Position numbers and translations under genes: made by a program
The notes under the pieces: model-generated
The model's input: the letters and a program-made list of their open reading frames with translations, nothing else
Databases searched by the model: none
What the model was told of the DNA's origin: nothing
Shown here: piece by piece, positions 51,589-61,747 of the stretch
Layout: the number at the start of each line of letters is the position of its first letter
How positions within the stretch are numbered: position 1 is the first letter of the stretch
NCBI RefSeq assembly: GCF_019212185.1
Contig: NZ_CP078138.1
Location: 3,392,501-3,456,500, forward strand
DNA length: 64,000 nucleotides
Source: Pseudomonas fluorescens
GTDB taxonomy: Bacteria > Pseudomonadota > Gammaproteobacteria > Pseudomonadales > Pseudomonadaceae
Reading direction: 5' to 3'

Positions 51589-52299
51589 TCACGCCTTCGT
51601 GGTCAGCGGATAAAGCTGTTCATCGAACTGCGCCAGGCGCGGAAACACCATCGCCCGATCATCACTCAACTGCTGCAACCGCTGCCCGTAATCAACCAAA
51701 AACTCCTGACGCGCCTCATCACTGATATACGGCACATGCCAGGCCACAAACGGCTCCAGCACATCGAACCCGACATAGGCCAACGTCCCACGCAGGAGCG
51801 GGCGCAGCATATCCTCCAGCGGCCCATGTATCGCGCCTTCGCCAAACATGTGCTCGCGACCGCCCAGGGTGACAGTCACCAATGCTTTCTTGCCCGCCAG
51901 CCCGCCCTGGTCGTAGAAGCGTTTACCGCCGTAGCAGACGCCCGACACCAGCACCCGGTCGATCCAGCCTTTGAGGATGGCCGGGGTGGAGAACCAGAAG
52001 ATCGGGAAGTTGAGGATCAGCAGGTCGGCCCACAGCAGCTTGTCCAGTTCGGCCTGGATGTCTGGCGCGATTGACTGACTCTTCACCCCCAGCCGTTGTT
52101 CGAGGGCGTAGACCAGGTACTCCGGGTTTTCCCGTGAGGTGAAGTCGGCGGCGCTGGCCACCGGGTTCCAGTTCATTGCGTACAGGTCGCTGACCTGCAC
52201 TTCGTGGCCCTGGGCTTCAAGGGTGGTCACAGCCTGGTCGCGCAAGGCGGCGGTGAAGGACTGGGCTTCCGGGTGGGCGTGAACGATCAGTACTTTCAT
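51589..52299 (-). CDS. Flavodoxin-fold NAD(P)H:quinone oxidoreductase (MdaB/NQO-like)
   Basis: 236 residues. MKVLIVHAHPEAQSFTAALRDQAVTTLEAQGHEV is the FMN/FAD-binding start of the NQO1/KefF family. LLILNFPIFWFSTPAILKGWIDRVLVSGVCYG and KKALVTVTLGGREHMFGEG follow. Such enzymes reduce quinones by two electrons. It is 9 bp after the ABC ATPase gene and is the last gene of the big minus-strand cluster, a placement often seen for this family beside peptide-type ABC genes. Confidence 0.85.
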   Translation of the reverse strand: MKVLIVHAHPEAQSFTAALRDQAVTTLEAQGHEVQVSDLYAMNWNPVASAADFTSRENPEYLVYALEQRLGVKSQSIAPDIQAELDKLLWADLLILNFPIFWFSTPAILKGWIDRVLVSGVCYGGKRFYDQGGLAGKKALVTVTLGGREHMFGEGAIHGPLEDMLRPLLRGTLAYVGFDVLEPFVAWHVPYISDEARQEFLVDYGQRLQQLSDDRAMVFPRLAQFDEQLYPLTTKA

Positions 52300-52308
52300 G
52301 GTGATTCC

Positions 52309-53955
52309 TTAGACTTTTTCCAGCGAAGGGTTGGAAGGTTGAGGGGTGCGACTGGCCAGTAAGCGGTCGAGCCAGTCCGGGTCCATTTGTGGCTCGGAGG
52401 AGAACAGCAAGCCGGTGTAATCCTGATGGGGCGGGGTGAAGATCTGCTGGCGTGAGCCGTGGTCGACCACCCTGCCCCGTTGCATCACCAGCACTTCATC
52501 GGCAATCGCCCGCACGGTGGCGACGTCATGGGTGATAAACAGATAGGCCACACCCAACTGCTGCTGGATGCGGTTGAGCAACTTCAGCACGCCCTCGGCC
52601 ACCAGTTGATCGAGGGCCGAGGTCACTTCATCGCAGATGATCAACTGCGGATCGGCGGCCAGGGCCCGGGCGATGCAGATCCGCTGCTTCTGCCCGCCCG
52701 ACAGTTCCCGGGGCTGGCGCTCCATGTAGATTGCCGGGTCGAGCTCGATCATTTCCAGCAGCTCGGCAACCCGCGCGCGCATGGCCTTGCCCTTGAGCCC
52801 CAGGTAGAAGGTCAAGGGCCGGCCGATGATGTCGACGATGCGCTGGCGCGGATTCAGGGCGGTGTCGGGGATCTGGTAGATCATCTGGATCCGCCGCAAC
52901 TGCTCTTTGCTGCGCTGACGAAAATCCGCCGGCAGTGGCTGACCGTCATACAGCACCTCGCCGTAGGTCGGTGGCAGCAGCCCGGTGATCAGCCGCGCCG
53001 TGGAGCTTTTGCCGCTGCCGGATTCGCCGATCACCGCCAGAGTCTGGCCGCGGTACAGGCTCAGCGAAACATCGTGCAGCACCGGGTGCTGTCCATAGCT
53101 GGCGCAGCTGTTGCGCAGTTCCAGCAAGGGCTTTTCCTGTTGCGGCAGTGCCTTGGGTTCGGTGCGAAAACTGCGCACCGCCCACAGCGACTTGGTGTAG
53201 TCCTCCCGGGGATTGCCGAGCATGCTGCGGGTTTCGGCTTCTTCCACCAGCTTGCCGTGGCGCAGCACCATGATCCGGTCGGCCATCTGCGCGACCACCG
53301 CCAGGTCGTGGCTGATGTAAATGGCGGCGATGCCGTACGTAGCGACAGCTTGGCGAATCGCCGCCAGCACTTCGATCTGGGTGGTGACATCGAGCGCGGT
53401 GGTCGGCTCGTCGAAGATGATCAGGTCCGGGTGGCAGGCCATGGCCATGGCGGTCATTACCCGTTGCAACTGACCGCCAGAGACCTGGTGCGGATAACGC
53501 TGGCCGATCTGCTCGGGATTGGGCAGTTGCAGCACCCGGTACAGTTCCACCGCTTCGGCCTCGGCCTGGGCGCGGCTGATGGCGCCGTTGCACACCGCCG
53601 TCTCGACATGTTGATCGATCAGCCGATGGGCCGGGTTGAACGACGCGGCGGCGCTTTGCGCGACATAGGCAATCCGCAGCCCACGCAATGTGCGCAGGGC
53701 CTCCGGTTTGGCCTTGAGCAGATCGATGCCATCAAACTGCACCGAGCCACCGGTGATTCGGCAGCCGTCGCGGGTGAACCCCATGGCGGCCAGGCCGAGG
53801 GTCGACTTGCCGGCCCCCGACTCGCCGATCAGCCCCAGCACTTCACCGCGTTGCAGGGTCAGGTCGATGCCCTTGATCAGCGGGTGCCAGGCGTCGTCGT
53901 GGTGACCTTCGATGTGCAGGTCGCGGATTTCCAGCAAAGGTTTGGCAGTAGTCAT
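52309..53955 (-). CDS. Fused double ABC ATPase of a peptide/nickel (Dpp/Opp)-type importer
   Basis: Start at ATG 53955 ([22 protein letters not shown] about 10 nt upstream), 548 residues. Two complete ATPase modules are fused. The first has [24 protein letters not shown] and [12 protein letters not shown]; the second [41 protein letters not shown]. Each ends with Dpp-type tail sequence. This is the DppD-DppF pair in one polypeptide. It begins 3 nt before the permease stop is cleared, in a tightly coupled operon with DppB/DppC-like permeases and a binding protein. Confidence 0.92.
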   Translation of the reverse strand: MTTAKPLLEIRDLHIEGHHDDAWHPLIKGIDLTLQRGEVLGLIGESGAGKSTLGLAAMGFTRDGCRITGGSVQFDGIDLLKAKPEALRTLRGLRIAYVAQSAAASFNPAHRLIDQHVETAVCNGAISRAQAEAEAVELYRVLQLPNPEQIGQRYPHQVSGGQLQRVMTAMAMACHPDLIIFDEPTTALDVTTQIEVLAAIRQAVATYGIAAIYISHDLAVVAQMADRIMVLRHGKLVEEAETRSMLGNPREDYTKSLWAVRSFRTEPKALPQQEKPLLELRNSCASYGQHPVLHDVSLSLYRGQTLAVIGESGSGKSSTARLITGLLPPTYGEVLYDGQPLPADFRQRSKEQLRRIQMIYQIPDTALNPRQRIVDIIGRPLTFYLGLKGKAMRARVAELLEMIELDPAIYMERQPRELSGGQKQRICIARALAADPQLIICDEVTSALDQLVAEGVLKLLNRIQQQLGVAYLFITHDVATVRAIADEVLVMQRGRVVDHGSRQQIFTPPHQDYTGLLFSSEPQMDPDWLDRLLASRTPQPSNPSLEKV

Positions 53956-53957
53956 GC

Positions 53958-54785
53958 TCAGCATTCCTTGAGACCGCTGGACTTGTGCAGCATCCAGTCG
54001 ACGACGAAATTGACACTGACGGTGATCAGGGCCACGGCCAGGGCGGGCAGCAACGGACTGATGTCGCCGAAGGTGATCAGCACCGCGTTGTCCCGCACCA
54101 TGCTGCCCCAGTCGGCGGTGGGCGGTTGAATGCCCAGGCCGAGGAACGACAGCGCGCTGATGAACAGAAACACGAAGCAGAAGCGCAGGCCGAACTCGGC
54201 AATCAGGGGCGCCGCGGCATTCGGCAGCACTTCGCGAGTCACCAGCCACCACAGGCCTTCCCCGCGCAGGCGCGCCGCCTCGACGAAGTCCTGCACCACC
54301 ACGTTCATCGCCACCGCCCGCGACAGGCGAAACACCCGGGTCGCGTCCAGCAGCGCGATCACCAGCACCAGCGACGTCGCGGTGGTGCCCACCACACTGA
54401 GAATCAGCAAGGCGAAGATCAACTGCGGGATCGCCATCAGGATGTCCACCACCCGCGACAGGCCCTGGTCGACCCAGCCCCCCTTGATCGCCGCCACCAG
54501 GCCACCAAGGCCTCCGAGCAGGAACGCCAGCACCGTAGTCAGGAACGCGATGCCCAGGGTATTGCGCGCGCCATACACCAGGCGGCTGAACATGTCGCGT
54601 CCAAGGTTATCGGTGCCCAACAGGAACTCCCCGCCCCAGGGTGCGAAGCCCTCACCCACCACCTGGGTTTCGCCAAAGGGCGCCAACAGCGGCGCAAACA
54701 GCGCCACCAGAATGTAGGTGAGGATCACCAGCAGGCCGAACTGGGCGCTCAGCGGCGCCCGCAGCAGTTGTTTGAACAGGCTCAT
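53958..54785 (-). CDS. ABC permease, DppC-like
   Basis: 275 residues, about six membrane helices. FLLGTDNLGRDMFSRLVYGARNTLGIAFLTTVLA is the DppC/OppC start, and the EAA loop is DFVEAARLRGEGLWWLVTREVLPNAAAPLIAE. It pairs with the DppB-like permease, whose stop is 4 nt upstream. It is a partner of the fused ATPase. Confidence 0.92.
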   Translation of the reverse strand: MSLFKQLLRAPLSAQFGLLVILTYILVALFAPLLAPFGETQVVGEGFAPWGGEFLLGTDNLGRDMFSRLVYGARNTLGIAFLTTVLAFLLGGLGGLVAAIKGGWVDQGLSRVVDILMAIPQLIFALLILSVVGTTATSLVLVIALLDATRVFRLSRAVAMNVVVQDFVEAARLRGEGLWWLVTREVLPNAAAPLIAEFGLRFCFVFLFISALSFLGLGIQPPTADWGSMVRDNAVLITFGDISPLLPALAVALITVSVNFVVDWMLHKSSGLKEC

Positions 54786-54788
54786 GGG

Positions 54789-55748
54789 CTACCCCTTCGG
54801 ATGCATCAGGCGTGGGTTACTGGCGATGGACAGCACATCAGCCGTGGTATTGAGCAGGATGTAAGTGGCGGCGAAGATCAGGCTGCAGGCCTGGACCACC
54901 GGGATGTCGCGCTTGGCCACCGAGTCCACCAGCAACTGGCCGAGCCCCGGATAGACGAACACCACCTCGACCACCACCACACCCACCACCAGGTACGCCA
55001 GGTTCAGCGCGACCACGTTGACGATCGGCGCCAGCGCATTGGGCAAGGCGTGGCGAAAGATGATCCGCGACTGGCTGATGCCCTTGAGCCGGGCCATTTC
55101 GATGTAGGGGCTGGCCAGCAGGTTGATCAGCGAGGCGCGGGTCATACGCATCATCTGCGCGATGACCACCAGGCTCAGGGTTGCCACCGGCAGTATCGAG
55201 CGCTCCAGCACCGTGGCGAACGAGGCGTCCGGCGCCAGGTTGGAGATACTCGGAAACCAGTTGAGTTTCACCGCGAACACCAGGATCAGGATGTAGGCTA
55301 CGAAGAACTCAGGGAACGACACGGCGCTCAGGGCCGAGGTGTTGAGCAGGCGGTCGAACCAGCTGTTGCGGTACAACGCCGCGAGCATCCCCAGCAACAA
55401 CGCCAGCGGCACCGAGACGGCGGCCGCCAGCAAAGCCAGGCTGAAGGTGTTGCCCAGGCGTGCACCGACCAGCTCGGCGATCGGCCGCTGGTTGGCCAGC
55501 GACACCCCGAGATCGCCTTGCAGCAGGTGCCAGATCCAGTGGCCGAAGCGGGTCAGTGGCGGCATGTCCAGGCCCAGTTGGGCACGAAACGCGGCCACGG
55601 TTTCCGGGGTCGCCGATTGGCCGAGCATGGCCTGGGCGATGTCCCCCGGCAGCATGCCGACCGCGAGGAAGATAATCACCGAGACCGCAAACAGCGACAA
55701 CAACCCCAATGCCAGCCGCTGCGCCAGCAGTTTGTAAATACTGTTCAT
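54789..55748 (-). CDS. ABC permease, DppB-like
   Basis: Start at ATG 55748 (MNSIYKLLAQRLALGLLSLFAVSVIIFL), 319 residues. Typical DppB features are LPGDIAQAMLGQSATPETVAAFRAQLGLDMP in the first periplasmic loop, LQGDLGVSLANQRPIAELV, and the EAA loop YIEMARLKGISQSRIIFRHALPNALAPI. It forms the membrane channel with the DppC-like protein. Confidence 0.92.
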   Translation of the reverse strand: MNSIYKLLAQRLALGLLSLFAVSVIIFLAVGMLPGDIAQAMLGQSATPETVAAFRAQLGLDMPPLTRFGHWIWHLLQGDLGVSLANQRPIAELVGARLGNTFSLALLAAAVSVPLALLLGMLAALYRNSWFDRLLNTSALSAVSFPEFFVAYILILVFAVKLNWFPSISNLAPDASFATVLERSILPVATLSLVVIAQMMRMTRASLINLLASPYIEMARLKGISQSRIIFRHALPNALAPIVNVVALNLAYLVVGVVVVEVVFVYPGLGQLLVDSVAKRDIPVVQACSLIFAATYILLNTTADVLSIASNPRLMHPKG

Positions 55749-55827
55749 CGTGCAGTTCCTTGAAATGGGTACGCGGGTGCAGATTGCATATACCCACTGT
55801 GGGATTTCCAATGTTTGGGTGGTGTGC

Positions 55828-57420
55828 TTACGCCTGCCACCACCGCTCGATCACCCGCAGCCCATCCAACTCGCCATAGGGCGCTGTCTGGCCGCCATGG
55901 GCGACGCGGCTGGAACGGGCCGCCACCGAGCTGGCGAACAGCGGCACGATCGCCCCGCCGTCGTCCCTGCACAGCGCCTGCATTTCGTTGTACATCTCGC
56001 GACGCAACGGATCGTTCATCTCGCCACGGGCGGCGTTGAGCAGCTTGTTAAACCTAGGGTTGTCCCAGTGGGTCTCGTTCCACGCCGCACCCTTGGCATA
56101 ACCAATGCTGAACATGCGGTCGGCGGTCAGGCTGCTGTACCAGAACGAAGTGGTGAACGGCTGCTTCATCCACACGTTGGAGAAGAACCCGTCGGCCGGC
56201 TCGCGCACCACGTCGATCTCGATTCCCGCCGCACGCGCCTGTTCCTTGAACAGCACCGAGGCATCCACCGCGCCGGTGTACGCCGCATCCGAGGCTTGCA
56301 GGCGGACCTTAAGCGAATCCAGCCCGGCCTGTTTCAAGTGGAAGCGCGCCTTGTCCGGGTCATAGCTGCGTTGCTCCAGCGCGGTGTTGATGAAACGGCT
56401 ACCGGGCTGGATCGGGTGATCGTTGCCCACCAGGCCGTAGCCATACAACACCGAGGCCAGCAGGGTTTCGCGGTTGATCGCGTGTTTCATCGCCAGGCGC
56501 ACGTCGTTGTTCTGGAACACCGGGCTGTCGGTGAGCATCGGGAAGGTATAGTGCTGGGCGCCCTTGGTTTCCTCGATCACCAGGTTCGGGTTGCGCTTGA
56601 GCAGGGCCACGGTTTTCAGGTCGACTTTGTTGATCACATCCACCTGACCGGTCACCAGCGCATTGACCCGCGCGGCGCCATCGGCAATGGCGATCAGCTC
56701 GGCGCTGGCGAAATGCGCGCGACCGGGTTTCCAGTAATCCGGGCTGCGCTCCAGGGTCATGCGCACGCCCGGCTCGAAATCCTTGAGCCGATAGCCACCG
56801 GTGCCGACGCCCGCCTGCCAGTCCGGCAAGCCGTCCTTGCTCGGCATGATCACCAGGTGGTAATCGGCGACCACGTAGGCGAAATCGGCATTGCCCGACT
56901 TCAGCTCGAACACGACGCTGTCGCTGCCGTTGGCACTGACCGTGGACACATCGCCCAGCACGGTCTTGGCCGCCGAGGTGGACTTCTCCCCCAGGTGATG
57001 CTGGATCGAAGCCACCACGTCATTGGCGTCGAGGCTCTTGCCATTGTGGAATGTGACGCCCGGACGCAGCTTGAAGGTCCAGACCCGCGCATCCGGAGTC
57101 GAGGTCCAGCTTTGCGCCAGTTCGGGAATCGCCGTGCCGTCGACGCCAATTTCACTCAGGGTGTTATAAACCGCCGAGAAGCCGACAAAGGTGAAGGTAT
57201 CGGCCCAGGAGCCGGGGTCTCTTGAATCGGTAGTGCTGCCACCGGCCAGGCCCAGGCGCAGCACGCCGCCCGGTTTCGGCGTGGCCTCTGCAGCGAATGC
57301 GCCGAATGGCAGGCCCATGGAAAACGCCCCGGCCACTGCGGCCGCTGCAGCGCTGTATTTGAGGAAGTCGCGACGCGGGAAAGCGGATTGCTGAGTAATT
57401 TTGTTGTTGTTATCGCTCAT
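55828..57420 (-). CDS. ABC peptide-type substrate-binding protein with Tat signal
   Basis: Start at ATG 57420 (MSDNNNKITQQSAFPRRDFLKYSAAAA), 530 residues. The twin-arginine motif RRDFLKY and the following alanine-rich helix ending GAFA-AEA mark Tat export, less common than Sec for this family. The mature part is SBP_bac_5 (family 5): GGVLRLGLAGG, IPELAQSWTSTPDARVWTFKLRPGVTFHNGKSLDANDVVAS, MLTDSPVFQNNDVRLAMKHAINRETLL. It binds the ligand for the adjacent importer. Peptides, opines and guanidino compounds are all bound by this family. The aru genes upstream favour an arginine-related ligand. Confidence 0.9.
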   Translation of the reverse strand: MSDNNNKITQQSAFPRRDFLKYSAAAAAVAGAFSMGLPFGAFAAEATPKPGGVLRLGLAGGSTTDSRDPGSWADTFTFVGFSAVYNTLSEIGVDGTAIPELAQSWTSTPDARVWTFKLRPGVTFHNGKSLDANDVVASIQHHLGEKSTSAAKTVLGDVSTVSANGSDSVVFELKSGNADFAYVVADYHLVIMPSKDGLPDWQAGVGTGGYRLKDFEPGVRMTLERSPDYWKPGRAHFASAELIAIADGAARVNALVTGQVDVINKVDLKTVALLKRNPNLVIEETKGAQHYTFPMLTDSPVFQNNDVRLAMKHAINRETLLASVLYGYGLVGNDHPIQPGSRFINTALEQRSYDPDKARFHLKQAGLDSLKVRLQASDAAYTGAVDASVLFKEQARAAGIEIDVVREPADGFFSNVWMKQPFTTSFWYSSLTADRMFSIGYAKGAAWNETHWDNPRFNKLLNAARGEMNDPLRREMYNEMQALCRDDGGAIVPLFASSVAARSSRVAHGGQTAPYGELDGLRVIERWWQA

Positions 57421-57467
57421 TGGATTGCCCCTGATCACACGCTAAATGAAATTGGCACCACGCAAGA

Positions 57468-57487
57468 CACCGGGCCTGGGCCCGGTG
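57468..57487. terminator. Hairpin between the aru block and the ABC block
   Basis: CACCGGGCC (57468-57476) and GGCCCGGTG (57479-57487) form a near-perfect palindrome 25 bp past the aldehyde dehydrogenase stop and 48 bp before the binding protein start, both minus strand. It probably divides the cluster into two expression units. Confidence 0.5.
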
Positions 57488-57512
57488 CACATACATTTCG
57501 ATGGGTAAACCG

Positions 57513-58928
57513 TCACACCTGGATCGCCTTCACTTCGACGAATTCGTTAAGTCCCTCCTCCCCCCATTCCCGGCCATTGCCGGACTGTTTGTAGCCGCCG
57601 AACGGCGCCTGATAATTGAATGCCGCGCCGTTGAGGAAGCACTGCCCGGCGCGCAGTTGCCGGCCCAATTGCAGGGCGCGCTCGGCACTGCCGGCCCAGA
57701 CCGCGCTGGAGAGGCCGAACGGCGAGTCATTGGCCAACTGGATCGCTTGCGCCTCATCGGCATAGGGAATCAGGCACAGCACCGGGCCGAAGATTTCTTC
57801 CTGGGCGATGCGCATGCGGTTGTCGACGTCGGCGAACAGCGTCGGGCTGACGTAATAACCGCGTTCGAACGCCGCCGGGGTGTCGCCACCACAGAGCAGG
57901 CGCGCACCTTCCTCCTGACCCATACGGATGTAGTCGAGCACGCTGCGCCGCTGTGCAGCGGAACACATCGGCCCGAGGAAACTCTGCGGGTCCAGTGGGT
58001 CGCCCATGACCAGGCTGCGGGTTTCGGCCAACGCAATGTCCACGGCCTCGGCATAGCGGCTGGCCGGCAGCAGCATGCGGGTCAAGGCGGTGCAGGTTTG
58101 TCCGGAATTGATCATCACGTCCTGCACGCCATAACGCACGGCGGCAGCGAGGTCAGCGTCCTCGGCGATCAGCAGCGGCGACTTGCCGCCCAGCTCCAGA
58201 CAGACCCGCTTGACCGAGGGCGCAGCGGCCTGGGCCACTCGCACCCCGGCGCCGGTGGAGCCGGTGAACGACAGCATGTCGACGTCCGGGTGCCGGGCCA
58301 GGGCTTCGCCGACCTTGGAGCCCGGTCCGCTGACCAGGTTGAACACCCCGGCCGGCAAGCCGACGTCGGCAATCATCTGTGCCAGCAGAAACGCATGCAG
58401 CGGGGTTTCCTGGCTTGGCTTGAGCACCACGGTGCAGCCCGCAGCCAATGCCGGCGCCAACTTGCCGATTAACTGGTGCAGCGGGTAATTCCACGGGTTG
58501 ATAAAAGCGCAGACGCCCACCGCTTCACGGATTACCAGCGAGTTGCCGACTTCCCGCACTTCGTCCATCAGCCCAGCCAATTCGACGTACTGCTCAAGCC
58601 CGGCAATCGGTCCGTCGACCTGCACTGCGCGGCACCACTGCACCGGCATGCCCAGTTCAGCGGTGATCACCGCCGCCATCTCATCGGCACGGCTGCGCAA
58701 CTGCTCGGCCAACGCCCGAATGTAGCTGGCGCGAACGCTGGACGGGGTACGCGACCAGCTGGCGAACGCCTTGCGTGCAGCCGCTACGGCGGCATCGACA
58801 TCGCGCTCATCGCCCAGCGGTACGCTGCCGGCAATCTCTTCGGTGGCCGGGTTGATCACCTCGGCGATGCCCTGTCCCGACGGGGTTTGCCAGCGGCCAT
58901 CGATAAACAGTGTCTTGTGATTAAGCAT
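57513..58928 (-). CDS. NAD(P)-dependent aldehyde dehydrogenase, likely 4-guanidinobutyraldehyde
   Basis: 471 residues. ALDH superfamily motifs are NPWNYPLHQLIGKLAPALAAGCTVVLKPSQETP, FTGSTGAG, the general base in LELGGKSPLLI, the catalytic Cys in MINSGQTCTALTRML and EEIFGPVLCLIPY. Its ATG overlaps the aruH stop by 8 bp (ATGCTTAA), so the two are translated together. In the arginine transaminase route AruI yields 4-guanidinobutyraldehyde; an ALDH is the next step, so I assign that substrate by context. Family members are promiscuous. Confidence 0.88.
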   Translation of the reverse strand: MLNHKTLFIDGRWQTPSGQGIAEVINPATEEIAGSVPLGDERDVDAAVAAARKAFASWSRTPSSVRASYIRALAEQLRSRADEMAAVITAELGMPVQWCRAVQVDGPIAGLEQYVELAGLMDEVREVGNSLVIREAVGVCAFINPWNYPLHQLIGKLAPALAAGCTVVLKPSQETPLHAFLLAQMIADVGLPAGVFNLVSGPGSKVGEALARHPDVDMLSFTGSTGAGVRVAQAAAPSVKRVCLELGGKSPLLIAEDADLAAAVRYGVQDVMINSGQTCTALTRMLLPASRYAEAVDIALAETRSLVMGDPLDPQSFLGPMCSAAQRRSVLDYIRMGQEEGARLLCGGDTPAAFERGYYVSPTLFADVDNRMRIAQEEIFGPVLCLIPYADEAQAIQLANDSPFGLSSAVWAGSAERALQLGRQLRAGQCFLNGAAFNYQAPFGGYKQSGNGREWGEEGLNEFVEVKAIQV

Positions 58929-60111
58929 CCAGCTTTGCCTCCATCAGTTCCTGGGCACAACGGGCAATGCGCTGACAGGCATCGCGCAACGGCGCTTCTG
59001 CCACCACCAGCCCCAGGCGGATATGCCCGGCGGCACTCGGCCCAAAGGCCTCACCGGCGAGCACCGAGACGCCGTGGCGATCCAGCAGGCGATCGGCGAA
59101 CGCCTGGGCGCTGAGGCCGGTGGCGCGGATATCGAGCATCACGAACATCCCGCCGTCGGGCTTCAAGGCGCGCACCCCGGGGCAGTCGGCGAGGCTGGCG
59201 CAGACCAGGTCGCGGCGCTGGCGATAGGCGTCACGCATCGCCGTCAGTTCTGGCAGATCACTCTCCAGGGCGATCACCGCCGCGTCCTGAACGAAATCCG
59301 GCGAGCCGTAGAGCATGCACAGCGCCAGATTTTCCAGGTGCGTGGCCAGTGCCGGCGGCGCGACCACCCAGCCCACACGCCAGCCGGTCATGGCGTGGGA
59401 TTTCGACAGGCTGTTGAGGGTCGCGGTGCGCTCGGCCATACCCGGCAGGCTCGCCGGGCTGACGTGCTCGCCGTCGAACAACAGTTCGCTGTAGACCTCG
59501 TCGCTGATCAGCCACAGGTCGTGGCCGATGCACAATTCGGCCAGCGCTTGCCAGGTAGCGCGCGGCAGGCTCGCCCCCGACGGGTTATGCGGGCTGTTCA
59601 AGGCCAGGGCGCGGGTCCGCGGGGTGATGCGCGCGGCAACGTCTTCGGGCAACACCCGAAAGCCGTTTTCCGAGCGTACCGGCACCGGCACCACCACCGC
59701 GCCACAGGCGCCGAACACCGCTTCATAGGTCACGTACATCGGCTCGGCGACAATCACTTCATCGCCTGGATTGAGCACGCATTGGGCGACGCTGAACAGC
59801 GCACACTGGGCGCCGGCCAGTACCGTCACCTGATCCGCCGAGACCACCTGGCCACTGCGCTGCTGATGCCTGCGGGCGATGGCTGCACGCAAGGCGGGCT
59901 TGCCGCGCACATCGGCGTAATGGGTGTTGCCGGCCAGAAGGCTGTCGATGGCGCCCTGGACGATGGGCTGTGGGGTATCGAAGTCAGGGTCACCCACCGA
60001 CAGCAGCAAAATGTCCTGGCCCTGTCTGCGCAAGGCCAGGGCGCGGTAGTGAATATCCCAGGCGGCAGCGCCGTCGCCGGCGATGCGTTGGGTCAGATCG
60101 GAAAAACGCAT
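58921..60111 (-). CDS. aruH: Arginine:pyruvate transaminase
   Basis: 396 residues, closely resembling P. aeruginosa AruH as I recall it: MRFSDLTQRIAGDGAAAWDIHYRAL, LLLSVGDPDFDTPQPIVQGAIDSLLAGNTHYADVRGKPALR, ALNSPHNPSGASLPRATW, WLISDEVYSELLFDGEHVSP, and the PLP lysine in TLNSLSKSHAMTGWRVGW. It moves the amino group of arginine to pyruvate, giving 2-ketoarginine (5-guanidino-2-oxopentanoate) and alanine. It lies 18 bp after aruI and overlaps the dehydrogenase. The regulators AruRS are not in view. Confidence 0.92.
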   Translation of the reverse strand: MRFSDLTQRIAGDGAAAWDIHYRALALRRQGQDILLLSVGDPDFDTPQPIVQGAIDSLLAGNTHYADVRGKPALRAAIARRHQQRSGQVVSADQVTVLAGAQCALFSVAQCVLNPGDEVIVAEPMYVTYEAVFGACGAVVVPVPVRSENGFRVLPEDVAARITPRTRALALNSPHNPSGASLPRATWQALAELCIGHDLWLISDEVYSELLFDGEHVSPASLPGMAERTATLNSLSKSHAMTGWRVGWVVAPPALATHLENLALCMLYGSPDFVQDAAVIALESDLPELTAMRDAYRQRRDLVCASLADCPGVRALKPDGGMFVMLDIRATGLSAQAFADRLLDRHGVSVLAGEAFGPSAAGHIRLGLVVAEAPLRDACQRIARCAQELMEAKLDA

Positions 60112-60129
60112 GCGGGTGTCCTCCTCGGA

Positions 60130-61737
60130 TCAATGGGCACAAGCGTGCTTGAGTTCGATCAGCGTCACGCCGTTGCGCTTGAAGCCGTGGCGCAGATCGG
60201 TCTGCAGTTCGGCCAGGCTTTGTGGCTGGCTCACGGTGCAACCGAAGGCACGGGCCAGCGCGGCGAAATCCGGGTTGCGTGGCAGTACGCCTATTGGCTC
60301 GATATCCAGGCCGAGCATGTCGTCGCGGATCTGTCCCAGGGCGTCGTTGTTCCACAGCAGCACCACCAGCGGGCTGTCCAGTTCTTCGACGGCCGTGGCC
60401 AGTTCCTGTGCGGTGTAGAGGAAGCCGCCGTCTCCCACCAGCACCAGGCCGGGACGCTGGGGCGCGCCGAACTTGGCGCCGATCCCGGCCGGCAGGCCGT
60501 AGCCCAAGGTGCCGTAGCCGGTCGGGTGCAACCAACTGCGCGGCGCCAGCGAATCAAAGGCGTAGTTACCGGTGTAGGCCAGTTGGGTCATGTCGGTGCT
60601 GATAAAGGCGTTGTCCGGCAGCTCGGCGGCGATGCGTTGCAAGATCGCCTGATGGATCGACTGCAACGGACCGTGGCCGCTTTTTACCGCTTCACGCAAT
60701 GCCGCCACAGAGGCAATCGCCGCACTGGCGTCACGCACCTGCGCGGGCAGGCGCTCAAGCAACGCAGACAGGGTTTGCTCGGCGTCACCGTGCAAGGCCA
60801 CGGCACAGGGGTAGAAATCGTTGAACTTGCGCGGGTCGATATCCACCCGCAGCACGTCGCCATTGACTGGCAGGCGCTCGCGCCAGAAATCGGTGTCGGC
60901 CATCTCGGTGCCGACCGCCAGCACCACATCGGCTTCGGCGATCAGCTTCCAGCCCGGCTCCACGCACAGCGACGAACCGGCATTCAGTGGCGCATCGGGT
61001 GGCAGCAGGCCTTTGCCAGCGACGCTGGTGAACAGTGGCGCGGCCAATCGAGTGCTGAGTTCTTGCAGTTGCGATGCGGCATTCAAGGCACCGCCACCGG
61101 CGATGATCATCGGCCGTTTGGCGCTTTGCAGTTTGGCGACGGCCTGTTCGAGCACAGCGACGGCTGGCGTGCCGCGACCGGGACGACGCACCACCTCGTT
61201 GCTCCAGTCGCGGGCGATCGGTGCTGCCAACACGTCCAGCGGTACGGAGATGTGCACCGGGCGCGGACGCTCGCTGTCGAACACCGCATAAGCGCGGGCG
61301 ATCAATTCGGGCAGGTCTTCGGCGGTCAGGGCCACCGCCGAAAACGCAGTGATAGGCGCGGTCATGGCGCGCTGATCCTGGCACTCGTGGAGGATGCCCC
61401 AGCCCTTGCCGAGGCTGGCGGTGTGGTTGACGCTGGAAATCACCAGCATCGGGATCGAGTCGGCATAGGCTTGGCCGATCCCAGTGGCGGCGTTGGTGAC
61501 GCCGGGACCGGTGATGACGAAACACACGCCCGGCTTGCCGCTGACCCGCGCATAGCCGTCAGCCATGAAACTGGCGCCCTGCTCGTGGCGGGTCAGGACG
61601 TGGCGAATGCCGCTGCCGGGCAACCCGCGATACAGCTCCAGGGTGTGCACCCCGGGAATACCGAAGACGGTGTCGACCCCATAATTAGCCAGCAGGCGCA
61701 CCAGGGCCTGGCCGCCGGTCAAGGATGTCTGTTGCAT
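60130..61737 (-). CDS. aruI: 2-Ketoarginine (5-guanidino-2-oxopentanoate) decarboxylase, TPP-dependent
   Basis: Start at ATG 61737 (MQQTSLTGGQALVRLLANYGVDTVFGIPG), 535 residues. ThDP-enzyme features are the catalytic Glu in RHEQGASFMADGYAR, GPGVTNAATGIGQAYADSIPMLVIS, and the TPP/Mg motif GDGGFLYTAQELATAVEELDSPLVVLLWNN. It resembles acetolactate synthase but pairs with AruH, so the decarboxylation of 2-ketoarginine to 4-guanidinobutyraldehyde is the best assignment. Confidence 0.9.
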   Translation of the reverse strand: MQQTSLTGGQALVRLLANYGVDTVFGIPGVHTLELYRGLPGSGIRHVLTRHEQGASFMADGYARVSGKPGVCFVITGPGVTNAATGIGQAYADSIPMLVISSVNHTASLGKGWGILHECQDQRAMTAPITAFSAVALTAEDLPELIARAYAVFDSERPRPVHISVPLDVLAAPIARDWSNEVVRRPGRGTPAVAVLEQAVAKLQSAKRPMIIAGGGALNAASQLQELSTRLAAPLFTSVAGKGLLPPDAPLNAGSSLCVEPGWKLIAEADVVLAVGTEMADTDFWRERLPVNGDVLRVDIDPRKFNDFYPCAVALHGDAEQTLSALLERLPAQVRDASAAIASVAALREAVKSGHGPLQSIHQAILQRIAAELPDNAFISTDMTQLAYTGNYAFDSLAPRSWLHPTGYGTLGYGLPAGIGAKFGAPQRPGLVLVGDGGFLYTAQELATAVEELDSPLVVLLWNNDALGQIRDDMLGLDIEPIGVLPRNPDFAALARAFGCTVSQPQSLAELQTDLRHGFKRNGVTLIELKHACAH

Positions 61738-61747
61738 GTTCTGTTCC